DNA of 14,577 nt. It comes from Candidatus Latescibacterota bacterium (GTDB lineage: Bacteria; Latescibacterota; MVCY01; DTYK01). Shown piece by piece: positions 14,551 through 14,577 of the stretch. Numbering within the stretch: position 1 is the first letter of the stretch; the number at the start of each line of letters is the position of its first letter. A program made the translations under genes and the position numbers. Below the pieces are notes generated by a model. It saw only the letters and a program-made list of their open reading frames with translations, was not told where the DNA came from and ran no database searches. The DNA lies in contig DTYK01000240.1 of the NCBI GenBank assembly GCA_012961925.1, positions 1 to 14,577 on the forward strand, written 5' to 3'.

Positions 14551-14577
14551 AGCAAAGACATACTCCCCCAACCCCAC

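Overview
The window reads as a bacterial chromosome segment of moderate GC. It carries PanD, type I methionine aminopeptidase, RadC and a GreA relict, sigma70-like promoters with 17-base spacers, Shine-Dalgarno sites and U-tract terminators, and an M16 protease with a Sec signal peptide. The phosphoenolpyruvate carboxylase is of the short archaeal type, which occurs in archaea and scattered bacteria, many of them anaerobes. I cannot place the phylum from sequence alone. There is no insertion sequence, CRISPR array, tRNA or rRNA.

Layout. (1) 1-2072, plus: the 3' part of a zinc-type alcohol/polyol dehydrogenase, then a polyol-phosphate dehydrogenase of the MtlD family, closed by a UUCG-loop terminator. 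(2) 2122-3677, plus: a clear promoter, a PfkB-family sugar kinase and a DUF2294 protein. (3) 3690-6134, plus: a strong promoter, a short leader with a competing hairpin and terminator, then two broken genes in a row (the first 66 codons of greA and the first 62 codons of a biotin carboxylase, accC/pycA), then an intact archaeal-type PEP carboxylase and a terminator. (4) 6130-10068, plus: two promoters, a leader of about 220 bases, then a packed run of five genes: DUF89 phosphatase, panD (overlapping it), a TYW1-like radical SAM protein, methionine aminopeptidase and a RadC-family protein. (5) 10093-14445, minus, converging on the previous operon: MOSC protein, a secreted tandem M16 peptidase and a Gfo/Idh/MocA oxidoreductase.

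How the genes may work together. Region 1 and the kinase of region 2 suggest sugar or polyol use. PEP carboxylase supplies oxaloacetate; the carboxylase stub just upstream suggests a second bicarbonate-fixing enzyme once stood there. PanD makes beta-alanine for pantothenate and CoA; the overlapping DUF89 gene suggests metabolite clean-up linked to that pathway.

Most of the window is ordinary housekeeping. The parts most worth a second look are the tandem gene stubs at 3892-4342 with their attenuator-like leader, the DUF89-panD overlap with its long leader, and a 16-base promoter box shared exactly by the promoters of regions 3 and 4. I saw nothing that I would call a new defence or mobile system.
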